DNA of 64,000 nucleotides, taken from the NCBI GenBank assembly GCA_008330645.1, contig VLTN01000001.1, forward strand, positions 620,001 through 684,000. The letters run 5' to 3'. The translations under genes and the position numbers were made by a program. This DNA comes from Cafeteria roenbergensis. Taxonomy: Eukaryota; Sar; Bigyra; Bicosoecida; Cafeteriaceae. Positions 9,851-19,900 of the stretch are shown here, piece by piece; position 1 is the stretch's first letter, and each line of letters opens with the position of its first letter. The notes under the pieces are model-generated. The model ran no database searches. It was not told where the DNA came from and worked only from the letters and a program-made list of their open reading frames with translations.

Positions 9851-12800
9851 TCAGGGGCTCCCCCCCAGCTCCGCCAGCTGCGCGGCGTGCACCAGCTGCA
9901 AGAGACGCTGCGCCGGCAGGGAAATGCCGAGATCCCCGCTCAGCAGCAGGCGCGTGCAGGCTACGCGGTCCGCTTCCCACAGCTGAAGCACGACCCTGAG
10001 CCCCGCGCCGGTTAGTTCTGAGCAGTCAGTGCCGGGCGGGAGCCCGTTCGACTCGAGCAGCGCCGCCAGCTCGTCGCCGGAACCGGCCCGCAGAAGCGGG
10101 CTGTCCCCGGCCGACCGGACCCACCCCTCGGTGGAGCCCCGGGTGCCGAGCGAGCCGAAAGCTGGGGCCAGGGCCGGGGCCGGGGCCGGGGCAGAGGCGG
10201 GGGTGGAGGGCGGTGCTGGTGCGGGCGCAGGGGCCGGTGCTGCGTTGGCCTGCTGAGGCCCGCGCGACGTGCTCGCGGCCGCGCCCCCCCCACCGCTGGG
10301 AAAGACTCCTAGCTTGGACAGCTGCTCCACCACCGATGACACGGAGTACTCGTAGCAGCTGTCGCCGTGCGGCTCCATGGCAGCGGGGCGCATATCGAGG
10401 TAGAGAGCCGAGCCGATGAGGAGTCCGAGCCAGTTGTCCGTTGAGTGCGGCTCGAGGAGCACCGGCACGATTGCTCGGCGCTGCATGGCCGCGAACTCGA
10501 GCTCCCGCTGGCAGTTGGTCGACTGCACGTATTCGGGACAGCGGAAGACGACGACTGCTCGGCTGCTGGTGATGGCCTCCGCCATGCGCTGGATGAGGCT
10601 GCCGTGCATCTGCTCAATGTCCAGCCACACGCGGAAGCCGCGCTCGGCCAGGCCCTTGGCGATGCGCCGGGGAGTCTCGAGCCTTGCCCAGGAATAGGAG
10701 ATCATGACGTCGAACTTGAACTCTGACGGGAGCGCGGGGGGCGGTCGCACCACCTGCAGCTTGAGCTCCTCGTCGATGCCCTCCCCGTCGCTGGCCGCCC
10801 CGCCGACCTCGGACTCGAACCCCACCGACTTGGCGACCCCCTGCTCGCTGCGATCGCAGTCCGGGCGCTCAGAGCCGTCCTCTGGAACGGACGACAGCGG
10901 GTTCAGCAGCGGCTGGCCGCGGCTGACGCTCGGCCCGATTGCTGGAAGGCCGACGGAGAATTCCGACTCGCTGGGGGCCGCATCGCCGTGGCCCACGAGA
11001 ATGGACCGCAAGCGCGAGCTGGTGTAGTGCTCGAGATCGACGTTGCAGGCGAAGAGGACGCCGTCCACGGCGTTGGCGAGAGCGGCTGCGGACTGGCCCA
11101 GCTCACTCGACGCCATCGCGGCGCTCAGCAGCTCGCGCCTGCTCCAATGGACGGTGGACCCCTCGCGGGGCGCGGTCCCCGGCGCCAGGAGGCGGCTGCC
11201 AGAGAAGCCGAGCCGGTGGCGGCTCGCGTGCGTTTGGGTTCCCGCCAACGCGCCGTCGCTCCCTGCGCTCGAGGCGGTGGCCGCGAACCCGCTCCTTGCC
11301 GGGCCCTCGCTGTCCGAGGAGCTGTCGCTGTCCGACGCTTGCGACAGCGCAGCGTTGAGGGACCCGAGGTTGAGCCCTCCCGCTGGGCGGTGGTTGCCGG
11401 CGAAACTGTCGTCGTCGACGTCGTCGTCGTCCTCCAGCCAGTCCGAGCCCGTCTGCCGCGCCCGCAGGCGCTCTGCCTGCAGCCTCGCCTTGACAAGCAG
11501 CATCCGCTTGCCGACAACTGTGCGCAGGTCGGCCGGCTTTGCAGTGGCCCGTTTGCCATCGCCCACCGAGGCGGGGAACGCGCTCGCCGCCTCGGAGCGC
11601 CTCCGGCGCGCGTCACCCTGCGAAGCGGCCGCGAGGCGCGGCGCGAGCCTTGCCAGGGCGTGGGCGGCGACCACGCGGGTCTCGAGCTCGCACTCCTCGT
11701 CGGCCACCACAGTGCAGAGCGAGTGGTGCGCGCCTGCCCGCACGAACTCGAGGCGGTTGCCCTCGTTCAGAGACAGGGTCCACACCGTGAAGGCGATCTC
11801 GTGAGCGGAGGACGTGTCGGACGAGCCAGTGGCAGCGCTGCACAGCTCCGCGGCCACGCGCAGCGCGATGCGGCGCCCCACGAAGGCGCCCTCTCCTTCC
11901 GTGGTCACCGGGGCGATGCAGCCCATCACGTTGGCGAGCTGAACGAGCCGCAGCGCCCGGTCCGGCTGGTCCACGGGGAGCAGCGCGGCGTGCCACATGC
12001 GCTGCCCGGCAGGCGCCGCGCGCTCCAGGAAAGCCGAAAAGGCTTCCCCGTCCCGCGGACCAGCTGCAGCGTCGTTGCCGTCGCCGCTTCCCGAGGCGGC
12101 TTGGGCCCGGCCTGCTGCGGCTGCCAGCTCGCGGTCTGCGGCGTCGCCCGCGGCGCCGGAGGGGCTCTGCGAGTGCGCCTCCGCGCCCACGATGGCTGCC
12201 TGCGCGATGGCAAAGGCGCCTGCGGCGTGAAGGGTTGACCGCGCTGCAGGCATCATGGCGGTGTTGGCGACGGCGAAGAGGCAGCTCTGCAGGATGTGGT
12301 CCAGCGAGACGATGCGCCGGCGCAGCACGGCAGCCGGGGCGGAGGGCTCCGCCGCCTTGTAGAGGGGGAGCTGCAGAACCGAGGCGAGCACGCGGACGCA
12401 GAAGCCGGCCATGCCGGAGCCGGCAGAGGCGGCCGCCCCGGCCTTGTTCTCATCCATGGTCTCCATGAACACGCCGAGAGCCTCGGCGAGGCAGGCGAGC
12501 TCCTCGTGCGGGATCGCCGCCCAAGAGACCCTGCCCGCCTTCGCCTGGGCCGACGCGACGGGCTTGCAGGGGGGGAGCAGGGCGAAGGAGGAGGAGGATG
12601 CGGATGCGGCGTCGGACGTGTCGATCACGGGGAGCGGGGGCAAGGAACGCCGAAGCGCGCGGCGGGCGGCGACGAACCACCGCCTCAGGGGCAGCACGGA
12701 GGTCCCGGCGGCCTCGGCGCCGGCTCGGCTCGTGGCCCGGCGGCCCATGGCGCCGATGATCTGCGCGGCCTCGAGCTTGCGCCTGGCCAGCGCGCTGAGC

Positions 12801-14302
12801 CTTGGGGGCATGGTCCCGAGAGCGCCGCCGCCGCCCGTGCGGGGGGTGCCGTGGAGGGCCCCCGCGCTGAGCACGGCGAACCTGTACGCGGACCTGCCGT
12901 CGTCGAGCACGTCGCAGAGGGCTGTGGCCGTTTGCCGCGCGCAGAGGAGGGCAAAGAGGGGGGGGTCCGAGCTCGCGGCCTTGAGGAGGCCGGTGAGAAC
13001 CACGGCTGAGAGGCGCCGGGCCATGTCCACCCACGCGAGGGGCGGGGAGGGCGCGGTTTCGCCGCCAATGGCGGCAACACACACCTGCTTCACGGTCTCC
13101 GCGCTGCCTTCGGCATCCCCGGAGCCGGGGGACGACGCGGCGGTTGCCCATCCGGGGGCCCCCACGTCGCTCCAGGTGACCCCGGGCACAGGACGGTCCC
13201 AGGAGAGGCCGTGGCCGGGACCCCGCGCGTCGGCGAGCGAGGGGAGCAGCGGGCCCTCTGCACCCCGCAGCTGCGGGGGGGCGTCAGAGGCCGCCGCGCG
13301 GCCGCCGCTCGCCTGCGGAGCCAAGGGGGGCGGCCCACCCAGGCGCGGCGGAGACGCGTCGGCGTCGCTCGGCGCGGCAGAGGCGCCGTCTGGCGCCGTG
13401 ACTGAGAGCATCGACCCCTGCCTCGCGAAACCGCCCTCGCTGGACACCACCGAGGCCTCGAGGCTGCGCGTGGCGCGCTCGAGGAGGAGGAAGCGGCTCA
13501 GCAGGCGGGCGGCAGACGTGCTGACCGCGGCACGGGACTCGGCCGCGCCGGACTCCACAGCGGCTCTGGTCCTTGCCACCGCGGTCGCGACGGCTGACCG
13601 CCAGCGCGGGTGGCTGGCCAGGCGGCGACGCTCCATGCGCTCCACAGCAGCGTGGCGGCAGCTGCTCTTGCGGGCGAACCGGAGGAGCTCCGCAATGCCC
13701 TCGAAGAGGTTGTCCGCGAGGCTGAGGACCCAGGCCAACGGCTTCCCCGAGCTCACTGGCTCTGCCTTGGCGCGCCCCCGAGCCACCTCGACGACCTCAG
13801 AGGTGCACCACGCAATGCGCTCTCCGATGTCGCACGCCAGGGAAGTGATGCCCGCGACGACGGCGCTGGAGTCCAGGAACGGCAGCGCCGAGTCACCGGC
13901 TGCGTCCCGGACCGAGTCAACCCGCTTCAGGAACGCGGAGAGCGCCCGCAGGCCCAGAAACATGGCCGTGGGGCTGTCGTGAGCCACGGCCAGGAACGCC
14001 GACGCAAGCAGCAGGAGCTGCCCAGCCTCGTCCGCGTCGTCGTGGCTGCCAGAGGCGGTGCTCGCAAACGCCTTGGCGGCCAAGCCAAAGCTGGCAACGA
14101 GCGGAAGCACCCGGACCGGAAAGAACACTTCCGCAGCGTCGCCACGCGTTCTGCGGAGCGACGCGTCGTCGCCGAGGCTCTCCGCCATGGCCATGGGGAC
14201 CACCAGCGAGGCCGTCGTGGCCTGGCATTCGGGCCCGTCGCCAGCGGTGCCGCGCAGTTGCGCCAAGAGCTCGCGGCAGCCCGAGTACGAAGGAGATTGC
14301 AT
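9851..14302 (-). CDS. Armadillo-like protein with C-terminal TIR and possible SAM-like domain
   Basis: The protein has 1,483 residues from the ATG at 14302. The first ~1,000 residues are helical and armadillo-like, clearest around ALRLVQLANVMGC and VVAAHALARLAPRLA. A TIR domain starts near residue 1196 (FDVMISYSW, with Asp1198), continues with GFRVWLDIEQMHG and reaches NCQRELEFA, where Glu1267 aligns with the catalytic glutamate of SARM1 (Glu642) and bacterial TIR NADases. A Pro/Ala-rich linker follows, then ~75 helical residues (DELAALLESNGLP to RLLQLVHAAQL) that may be a divergent SAM. SARM1 has the order ARM-SAM-TIR; here TIR comes before the last helical module. Inferred role: a regulated NAD-cleaving or signalling protein; activity is unproven. 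The frame is open upstream to 14548, with a possible acceptor near 14417, so a further 5' exon cannot be excluded. Confidence 0.85.
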   Translation of the reverse strand: MQSPSYSGCRELLAQLRGTAGDGPECQATTASLVVPMAMAESLGDDASLRRTRGDAAEVFFPVRVLPLVASFGLAAKAFASTASGSHDDADEAGQLLLLASAFLAVAHDSPTAMFLGLRALSAFLKRVDSVRDAAGDSALPFLDSSAVVAGITSLACDIGERIAWCTSEVVEVARGRAKAEPVSSGKPLAWVLSLADNLFEGIAELLRFARKSSCRHAAVERMERRRLASHPRWRSAVATAVARTRAAVESGAAESRAAVSTSAARLLSRFLLLERATRSLEASVVSSEGGFARQGSMLSVTAPDGASAAPSDADASPPRLGGPPPLAPQASGGRAAASDAPPQLRGAEGPLLPSLADARGPGHGLSWDRPVPGVTWSDVGAPGWATAASSPGSGDAEGSAETVKQVCVAAIGGETAPSPPLAWVDMARRLSAVVLTGLLKAASSDPPLFALLCARQTATALCDVLDDGRSAYRFAVLSAGALHGTPRTGGGGALGTMPPRLSALARRKLEAAQIIGAMGRRATSRAGAEAAGTSVLPLRRWFVAARRALRRSLPPLPVIDTSDAASASSSSFALLPPCKPVASAQAKAGRVSWAAIPHEELACLAEALGVFMETMDENKAGAAASAGSGMAGFCVRVLASVLQLPLYKAAEPSAPAAVLRRRIVSLDHILQSCLFAVANTAMMPAARSTLHAAGAFAIAQAAIVGAEAHSQSPSGAAGDAADRELAAAAGRAQAASGSGDGNDAAAGPRDGEAFSAFLERAAPAGQRMWHAALLPVDQPDRALRLVQLANVMGCIAPVTTEGEGAFVGRRIALRVAAELCSAATGSSDTSSAHEIAFTVWTLSLNEGNRLEFVRAGAHHSLCTVVADEECELETRVVAAHALARLAPRLAAASQGDARRRRSEAASAFPASVGDGKRATAKPADLRTVVGKRMLLVKARLQAERLRARQTGSDWLEDDDDVDDDSFAGNHRPAGGLNLGSLNAALSQASDSDSSSDSEGPARSGFAATASSAGSDGALAGTQTHASRHRLGFSGSRLLAPGTAPREGSTVHWSRRELLSAAMASSELGQSAAALANAVDGVLFACNVDLEHYTSSRLRSILVGHGDAAPSESEFSVGLPAIGPSVSRGQPLLNPLSSVPEDGSERPDCDRSEQGVAKSVGFESEVGGAASDGEGIDEELKLQVVRPPPALPSEFKFDVMISYSWARLETPRRIAKGLAERGFRVWLDIEQMHGSLIQRMAEAITSSRAVVVFRCPEYVQSTNCQRELEFAAMQRRAIVPVLLEPHSTDNWLGLLIGSALYLDMRPAAMEPHGDSCYEYSVSSVVEQLSKLGVFPSGGGGAAASTSRGPQQANAAPAPAPAPAPPSTPASAPAPAPALAPAFGSLGTRGSTEGWVRSAGDSPLLRAGSGDELAALLESNGLPPGTDCSELTGAGLRVVLQLWEADRVACTRLLLSGDLGISLPAQRLLQLVHAAQLAELGGSP

Positions 14303-15109
14303 GCCCACAGTCGCTCCCGCCCAGCGGCCACGCGCCTCTCGCAAGGCGCCCGGCGAGCACGAGTGGCGCGGCGGGGGCGTCGCGGGCGAGTTGGATCGGC
14401 GCAGCAACTGAGTCAACTGCGTGGGAGTCGAGAGCGGCTCTGCCAAATGCTTGCAGGGCAAGCATCGCGGCCGCGTCGCTTGGGCCTCGCACTCCTTCCC
14501 CGCCGCCGCAGTTGCGATGCCGCTCGCTCGGCCAGGGGATCGAGTCACCGGGCCCGCTTAGGCTCGGCACGCCGGCCTGACGCGGCCCGGGCCGGGGCGT
14601 CGCGGCGGGGGGGCTGGCTTGCGCCCGAGTTTCCTGCCGCCTTGCCAGTGGTTGGACGGATTGGCGCACTTCGCCGGCCCGATCCTCGCGCCCTCGGAGA
14701 GATCTCGCCCTGGCAGCCAGTCCAACTCGTGAGTGCAGCGCACGGTCCGCCCTCTCGCTTTTCTTCGCGCTCGCGTGCGAGCACGGCCGGTGACGATCCG
14801 CATCAGACTTTCTGAGTAGCGCGGGTGCCGAAATATACGCAAAAGGCACCCCTGCGACCCTTTATGCAGTCAACTCCAAATCCCTGAGGCCAGCTCTGGT
14901 CCCGCGAACGAAGCCCGCGCCGCCTGCGTTCCCCTTGCCATCGCCCTCTGTCGTTGCTCCAACCCTGGCCTTCTGCCTCCCGTGCCCGCAGCAGCCACGC
15001 AGGGGCCGCATCAGCCTGGCGGCTGGCGACTGGAACGGTGTGATAGTCACGCCTTTGATTGAGCGCTTGCCACGCTGCACATCGTCGCACAACCGATGCC
15101 GCGCCTCAC
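14303..15109. other. Intergenic region between ARM-TIR and P450 genes
   Basis: About 0.8 kb upstream of the ARM-TIR start and downstream of the P450 stop. The part next to 14302 could hold a 5' exon of the ARM-TIR gene, but I cannot find a convincing donor and ATG. No other gene is recognised. Confidence 0.3.
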
Positions 15110-17215
15110 TCAATCACGCGCTCGGAATCGCACTGGCATGCCCAGCAGCGGCACGGAGGTGATGCGCACCGAGCAGCCGTGGCGGTAGGAGGGGTCCAGT
15201 GCCCACTCCACGCGAGCGGCAAGCGCCGTCAGGGCCACGCGGGCCTCCATGAGAGCGAAGCGCTGCCCCACGCAGTTGCGCGGGCCTGCCGAGAAGGGCA
15301 GGAACTGGTAGGGGCTCAGCGCGGCCAGCCGCGGGCGCGCGGTCGTGACGGGGTCGTCGCCCGCGCCGAGGCCGCCAGCGGCGAGGCGGCGCATCCCGAG
15401 CGACGCCACCACGTCGTCGTCCAGCCACCGCGCAGGGTCGAAGTCGTCCGGGTCTGGGAAGAGCGAGGCCTGCCTGTGGGCCGCCGCGATGGGCACCGTG
15501 ACCTCGAGCCCCCTGGGCAGCAGCAGGCGCCCCTCCTTCCCCACGCGGACGTCCGCCACCACGTTGCGCGCGATGAGGCCGGCGGGCGGGTAGAGCCGCA
15601 TCGTCTCGTGGAGGATGGCCTCGCAAATGGGCAGAGCCTTGGCCAGGCTCGGGCTCTTGGCAAAGCCGTCGAGCCCCGCCGGGCGGCCGAGGAACTCCGC
15701 CGCCTCCGCGTGCAGGCGCCCCTGCCACTCGGGCGCCTGGGAGAGGCAGAAGATGGTCCACGTGAGCAGCTGAGAGGTGGTCTCGTGGCCGGCCAGCACA
15801 AACGTGATGGCCTGGTCGCGGATCTCCGAGTCGCTCATTCGAAGGGTGCTGGCCCGGGTGTGACGGGAGGACGGCGCCGGCGACGCTGCGGGCGCTCGGG
15901 CGGGGCCGGCCTCTGGTGCGGGCGCGGTGGCGGTGGGCTTGCCCGAGTGCGCGTCTGAGGCGCTGACGCCCGAGACCGCTGCCGAGGCATCGGCGGCGTC
16001 GGCGCCGGTGCTGTACTCGGCACGAGAGGCCTCCAGCTCGGCGTGGGACGTGGAGGAGCTGATCATGAGCCCCAGCAGGTCCCGCTCCCCCAGCGCCCCG
16101 CTCGCCGCCTCGGGCTCCGCGCGCCTCCGGACAATGACGGCCTTGCTCAGCTCGTCGAGCGCAGCCTGTGCGGCGTTGCGCTCCGCAGCCTCGGGGCGGT
16201 AGGCAAAGCGCTCCAGCCAGGGAACGAAGGCCACGAACGGCAGCCGCGTGAGGACGGCGTAGGAGTCGGCGATGCTGGCCTTGAGTGCGCGTTTGACGAT
16301 GTTGGCAGCTCCCGACGTGCCCGGCACGGCGGCCTTGGCGGCAGCGCTCCCGCCGCCCTCCCCGCTCCCGAACGCGCCCCCAAACGCGCTCTGGGCGATG
16401 ATCTCAAGCGTGAGGCCGCTCATTGCTGCACTCGCGTCCACCACCGGGCAGTCCCGGAAGCGAGCGGGCAGCGCCGGCGCGGGTCCGGACTCCTCCACCG
16501 GGGCGACGGGCACAGTGTAGCGGTCCGCGCGGTACAGCCACGCCGGCGGGACGTCCGGCCCCGCCAGCAGCCCGACCGTGTCGGCGGCGCAGCGCCCGAA
16601 AATGGGGGTCATGGCTTTGAGCATGTCGAAGGCAAACGCCTTGGCGACCAGTCGCCGCTGCAGCGCATGGGTGTCGCCCTCCGTGAGAAGGACGCTCGCG
16701 GGCCCCAGCAGCCTGCCGATGAAGTACTTCATGGTCGACGGCTTTTCAAAGTACGACGCCTTCCGCACGAGAATGTCGAGCAGAATGTCGGGCTCGGCCG
16801 TCTGCAAGCGGACCGAGGTGCCGAAGAAGTACACCATTGGCCCGTAGGACGGATCGCCGACCACCGACCGAGGCTCCGTGGCGGGAAGCTTCACGAGCTG
16901 CTCCGCAGTCCATCGCGCAGGCTTGCCGGCCTTGGTCGGCATGAACGCGGCCAGGTTCATTTCCGTGATGCCGGGGAACCGCCTGCTCCCGTGGTAAAGC
17001 GGAGCACACGGGCGAAGCTTGCCCACGCGCATAGTCCAAATCCCCAGCAGCGGCCAGAAGGGCTGCACGTGCGAGGCCCCGGGAAGCTGCTGCACGACCA
17101 CGCTGTAGCGGTGGAAGCATTTCCACACGGCAATCGCCAGTGCGCCTGCGACGAGCGCCACGAGCGCGCCGATGACGGCCGCAACGCCCATGGCCGCTTC
17201 CATGGCGTCGAGCAT
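15110..17215 (-). CDS. Membrane-anchored cytochrome P450
   Basis: The single-exon protein has 701 residues from the ATG at 17215. A hydrophobic anchor lies at the N-terminus (VIGALVALVAGALAIAVW). The I-helix motif AGHETTS begins at residue 475, the K-helix ExxR is Glu537 to Arg540 (ETMRLYPPAG), and the heme-binding loop is PFSAGPRNCVGQRF with the thiolate Cys648. All core P450 signatures are therefore intact. The order and spacing resemble CYP3/CYP4-type enzymes. Length exceeds the usual ~500 mainly through a low-complexity Ser/Ala/Pro/Thr insert of roughly 80 residues just before the I helix, plus other loops. The enzyme would be an ER monooxygenase using a P450 reductase; the substrate is unknown. 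The ATG at 17215 is chosen because it directly precedes the anchor; a second one four codons later is also possible. Confidence 0.93.
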   Translation of the reverse strand: MLDAMEAAMGVAAVIGALVALVAGALAIAVWKCFHRYSVVVQQLPGASHVQPFWPLLGIWTMRVGKLRPCAPLYHGSRRFPGITEMNLAAFMPTKAGKPARWTAEQLVKLPATEPRSVVGDPSYGPMVYFFGTSVRLQTAEPDILLDILVRKASYFEKPSTMKYFIGRLLGPASVLLTEGDTHALQRRLVAKAFAFDMLKAMTPIFGRCAADTVGLLAGPDVPPAWLYRADRYTVPVAPVEESGPAPALPARFRDCPVVDASAAMSGLTLEIIAQSAFGGAFGSGEGGGSAAAKAAVPGTSGAANIVKRALKASIADSYAVLTRLPFVAFVPWLERFAYRPEAAERNAAQAALDELSKAVIVRRRAEPEAASGALGERDLLGLMISSSTSHAELEASRAEYSTGADAADASAAVSGVSASDAHSGKPTATAPAPEAGPARAPAASPAPSSRHTRASTLRMSDSEIRDQAITFVLAGHETTSQLLTWTIFCLSQAPEWQGRLHAEAAEFLGRPAGLDGFAKSPSLAKALPICEAILHETMRLYPPAGLIARNVVADVRVGKEGRLLLPRGLEVTVPIAAAHRQASLFPDPDDFDPARWLDDDVVASLGMRRLAAGGLGAGDDPVTTARPRLAALSPYQFLPFSAGPRNCVGQRFALMEARVALTALAARVEWALDPSYRHGCSVRITSVPLLGMPVRFRARD

Positions 17216-17424
17216 CTGGGATTGGGGCCGTGCGGGGCGCCAGTGCGGCGAGGGCGAGCTCGCTGTTGAGCTCGTGTGCAAGATCGCCTCAGCCCTGTGT
17301 GACGAGTTTTGCCGGAGCAATCGCGAAGAACAGCGAACGATGCATTGGCGGGCAGCGAGTCACCATCACGTGCCACACGCAGCGCGTCGCTAAGGAATCT
17401 CGCATGCGCTCCAAGAGCGCGCGT

Positions 17425-19900
17425 TCATGATTTGGACGAGCGGAGCGACTGGAAAAAGGCCTTGCCGCCCCGCTGCTTGCCGGAGCTGCCCGTGCTTGCC
17501 CCGCTTCCGCGGCGCGGCCTGCGCGTCACAGCTGGAGGCGCGCCGCTCGCGACCGGGCTGTCGTCGTCCCTGCCGGCCCCCGACGCCGTAGACGGCGCCT
17601 TGGGAGGCACCGCGGCGTCCGCCCCGGCCGTGGCCGCAGTCGACGCGCCGGCGAGCCCTCCCACTGCGCGCCGGGAGTTGAACGCCGCGGCGGGGGGACG
17701 AGAGTCCGCAGCCGCCGCCGCCGCCGCCACCGACGACGACGACGCAGCAGGCGAGGGCGCGGCCGCGGCGTCTGCGCCCTCTGCGGCTGTCAGCTGCTCC
17801 GCGGCCATGGCCCCGGCCTCCCGCCGGAGCAACGCGAGGTCCTCTGCGGCGCCGGCCTGGGCAGCGGACTGTGTTCCGACCTTGGCGGCAGCCTTTGCCA
17901 GCCAGCCGATCACTTCTGCGCGGACGTCCACGGCCCGCGCCTCTGCGGCGCGGGAGGCAGCCTCCGCTCGCATGAGGGGCTCAAGCTCCTTGGAAAGGGC
18001 CGACTCGTCTGGAACCCGGCCGACGAAGCCGAGCCCTCCGCCCGCCCCGTGCCCCGCGCTGCTGTGCTGTGCCCCGCCGGACGGCGGTGCCGTCGCCTTG
18101 GCGCCGCCCTGCCAGCGCCACAGGTCCGCGACTGCGGGGAGCTCCGCACCAGCCGCGACCGCCTCGGCTCTCGGGCCCGCAAACATGTCGCAGAGCGCCG
18201 CCCCCAGCCCGGCGCCGTCTTGGCCGTCGGTGGTCCCGGGCTCGTCGCCGCCCACGGCGGCCGGGTCGATATCGTCCACCATGTCAGGGGCGTCGAACCC
18301 GTGCGGCAGGACGAGCGACGCGGCGTCGCCCGCTGCGCTGGCCTGCCTCCACAGACGCGCGACGCCAGCCGACCACGGCAAGACCCCCTCCTGGGCCAGC
18401 GTCCACGCGTAGCCGCTCAGCGCAGCCACCCCGCCGAGCCGCTTCCGGCGGCGGCCGCTGCCGGCACCGCCGCCGAGGCCGTCACCGTCCTCGTCCTCCT
18501 CGTCACCGTCTTGGCTGCCGGCAGCAGCACCGTCGTCCTCGTCACCGGCCCCGGGGGCGCCCGCCTCCCCAAAGGTCCCGCCGAGCTCTTCCTGCTTGGA
18601 CTCCGACCCTGCCCACGCGGCCGCGGCCTCTTCGGCAGCGCCGGCCGGCGTCCCGCCCGGTCTCGCGGCCCAGTTGCTGGGCAGCGACACGAGCGCCGCC
18701 CGCAGCCCGATGCACACGCGCCTGATTCGCGCAATCGCGGCCTGGCGGCGCGACCCCGTCGTTTGCGCAACGCACTTCCAGAGCGCGGCGGTCGGGTGGG
18801 CGCCGGCCTCGCCGCTGGCACCGTCAGCGTCGTCCAAGACGTCGGCGTCGGTGAGGACGACGACGAGGGGCAGGAGGCCGGACCCCGCCTCGCCGTCAGC
18901 TGCGCGGCCGGACCCCGGGGAGAGCGGTCCCGACGGCGACCCCGGCAGCGCCCCTGTGGCGAGCCCCGGGGCTGCTTGGGCCTCGGCCTGCGCCGCCCGG
19001 TCAAGGAGATCCCAGCGCTGCGCCTGGGCCGCGCGCAGCGCGGCAGCGAGGTCCGACCCGCTCAGGGCTGCAGACCCCAGCGCCGCCGGGCCGCCGGCTC
19101 GTTGCGAGGAGCGTGCGGCGCGGCCTCGCGGGGGTGTCGCGGGGGGGCCGCCGCGCGACGAGCCCGCGCCGGACAGGGCGCGCCGCGCAGCGGCAGATGC
19201 CCCTGCCCCGCGGCCTGGACCGCCCTTGCGGCCGTGCTCGTCGCGCCCAACGAGGGCGCGGGCAAGGCGCTCCCCGCCCTCGCGGAGGGCGGCGCCCCAA
19301 GCAAGGAGCTCGGCCTCTGCTGCCCAAGGGCGCAGCGCAGACACCACAACAACGACGCCCGCCGACGCGAGCTGGGCCGCAGGCAGGCTCGCCAAACGCT
19401 CCAGGAGATCCGAAGCGTCCGAAGGCGCAGCAACCGCTTGAAGGCTGGACAGGATGGTGGCGTCGCCGAACGCAAGCCTGCGCGCCCGGGGGGGCGGCCG
19501 CAGGCGGGCCTCGCACGCCAACGCACACTCCTGCGCTGCCGTCAGAGCCTCGAGTCGATCCGGGCCGCCAAGGTTGGCCATGGCGGGCGCCTGCCCGCCC
19601 CATTGACGCAGAGCTTGAACCACGCGAATGTGCCCGCTCGCAGGGGAGCCTGCGCAGAGCGGGGGCTCACGCAACGCGCCACGTCCCGCTCGGCGCGAGC
19701 AGCGCGGCGTGCCTAGCCCCGGCGCGGCAGGCGGGCGGAGCGGGGCGGGGGCGCGACTCGCGCCGGGCGGCGAGAAGCTTGCGGCTGGAGCTCAAACGGC
19801 GCCGCCTCAGCTCACCGCAAACCAGGAGCGTCGAGGCCCGCTCGTCCTCCTCGGCAGTCACCTCATCCAGCAAGCGCGTCCATGCTGACCCCCTGTCCAT
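17425..19900 (-). CDS. Cytoplasmic dynein light intermediate chain (DLIC)
   Basis: Exons 19816-19900 and 17425-19649 (minus strand), joined by a 166-nt phase-1 intron (GTGAGC...GCGCAG), give 769 residues. The N-terminus (WTRLLDEVTAEE, then STLLVCG) matches the start of the DLIC Ras-like domain. The P-loop position spans the splice site and reads GSPASGHI (residues 29-36), so the Walker A lysine is His35 and the next Ser/Thr is Ile36. LPAAQLASAGVVVVVSALRPW, with RPW at 135-137, matches the LIC LPETL...SRPW segment; LVVVLTDADVLDD near 290 and IRRVCIGLRAALVSLP match the later strands. The very C-terminus, AFFQSLRSSKS, resembles helix 1 of LIC1 (SFFNSLLSKK), which binds Hook/BICD-type adaptors. 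Long Ala/Gly-rich loops add length over the ~500 usual. Role: linking dynein heavy chain to cargo adaptors. Confidence 0.8.
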
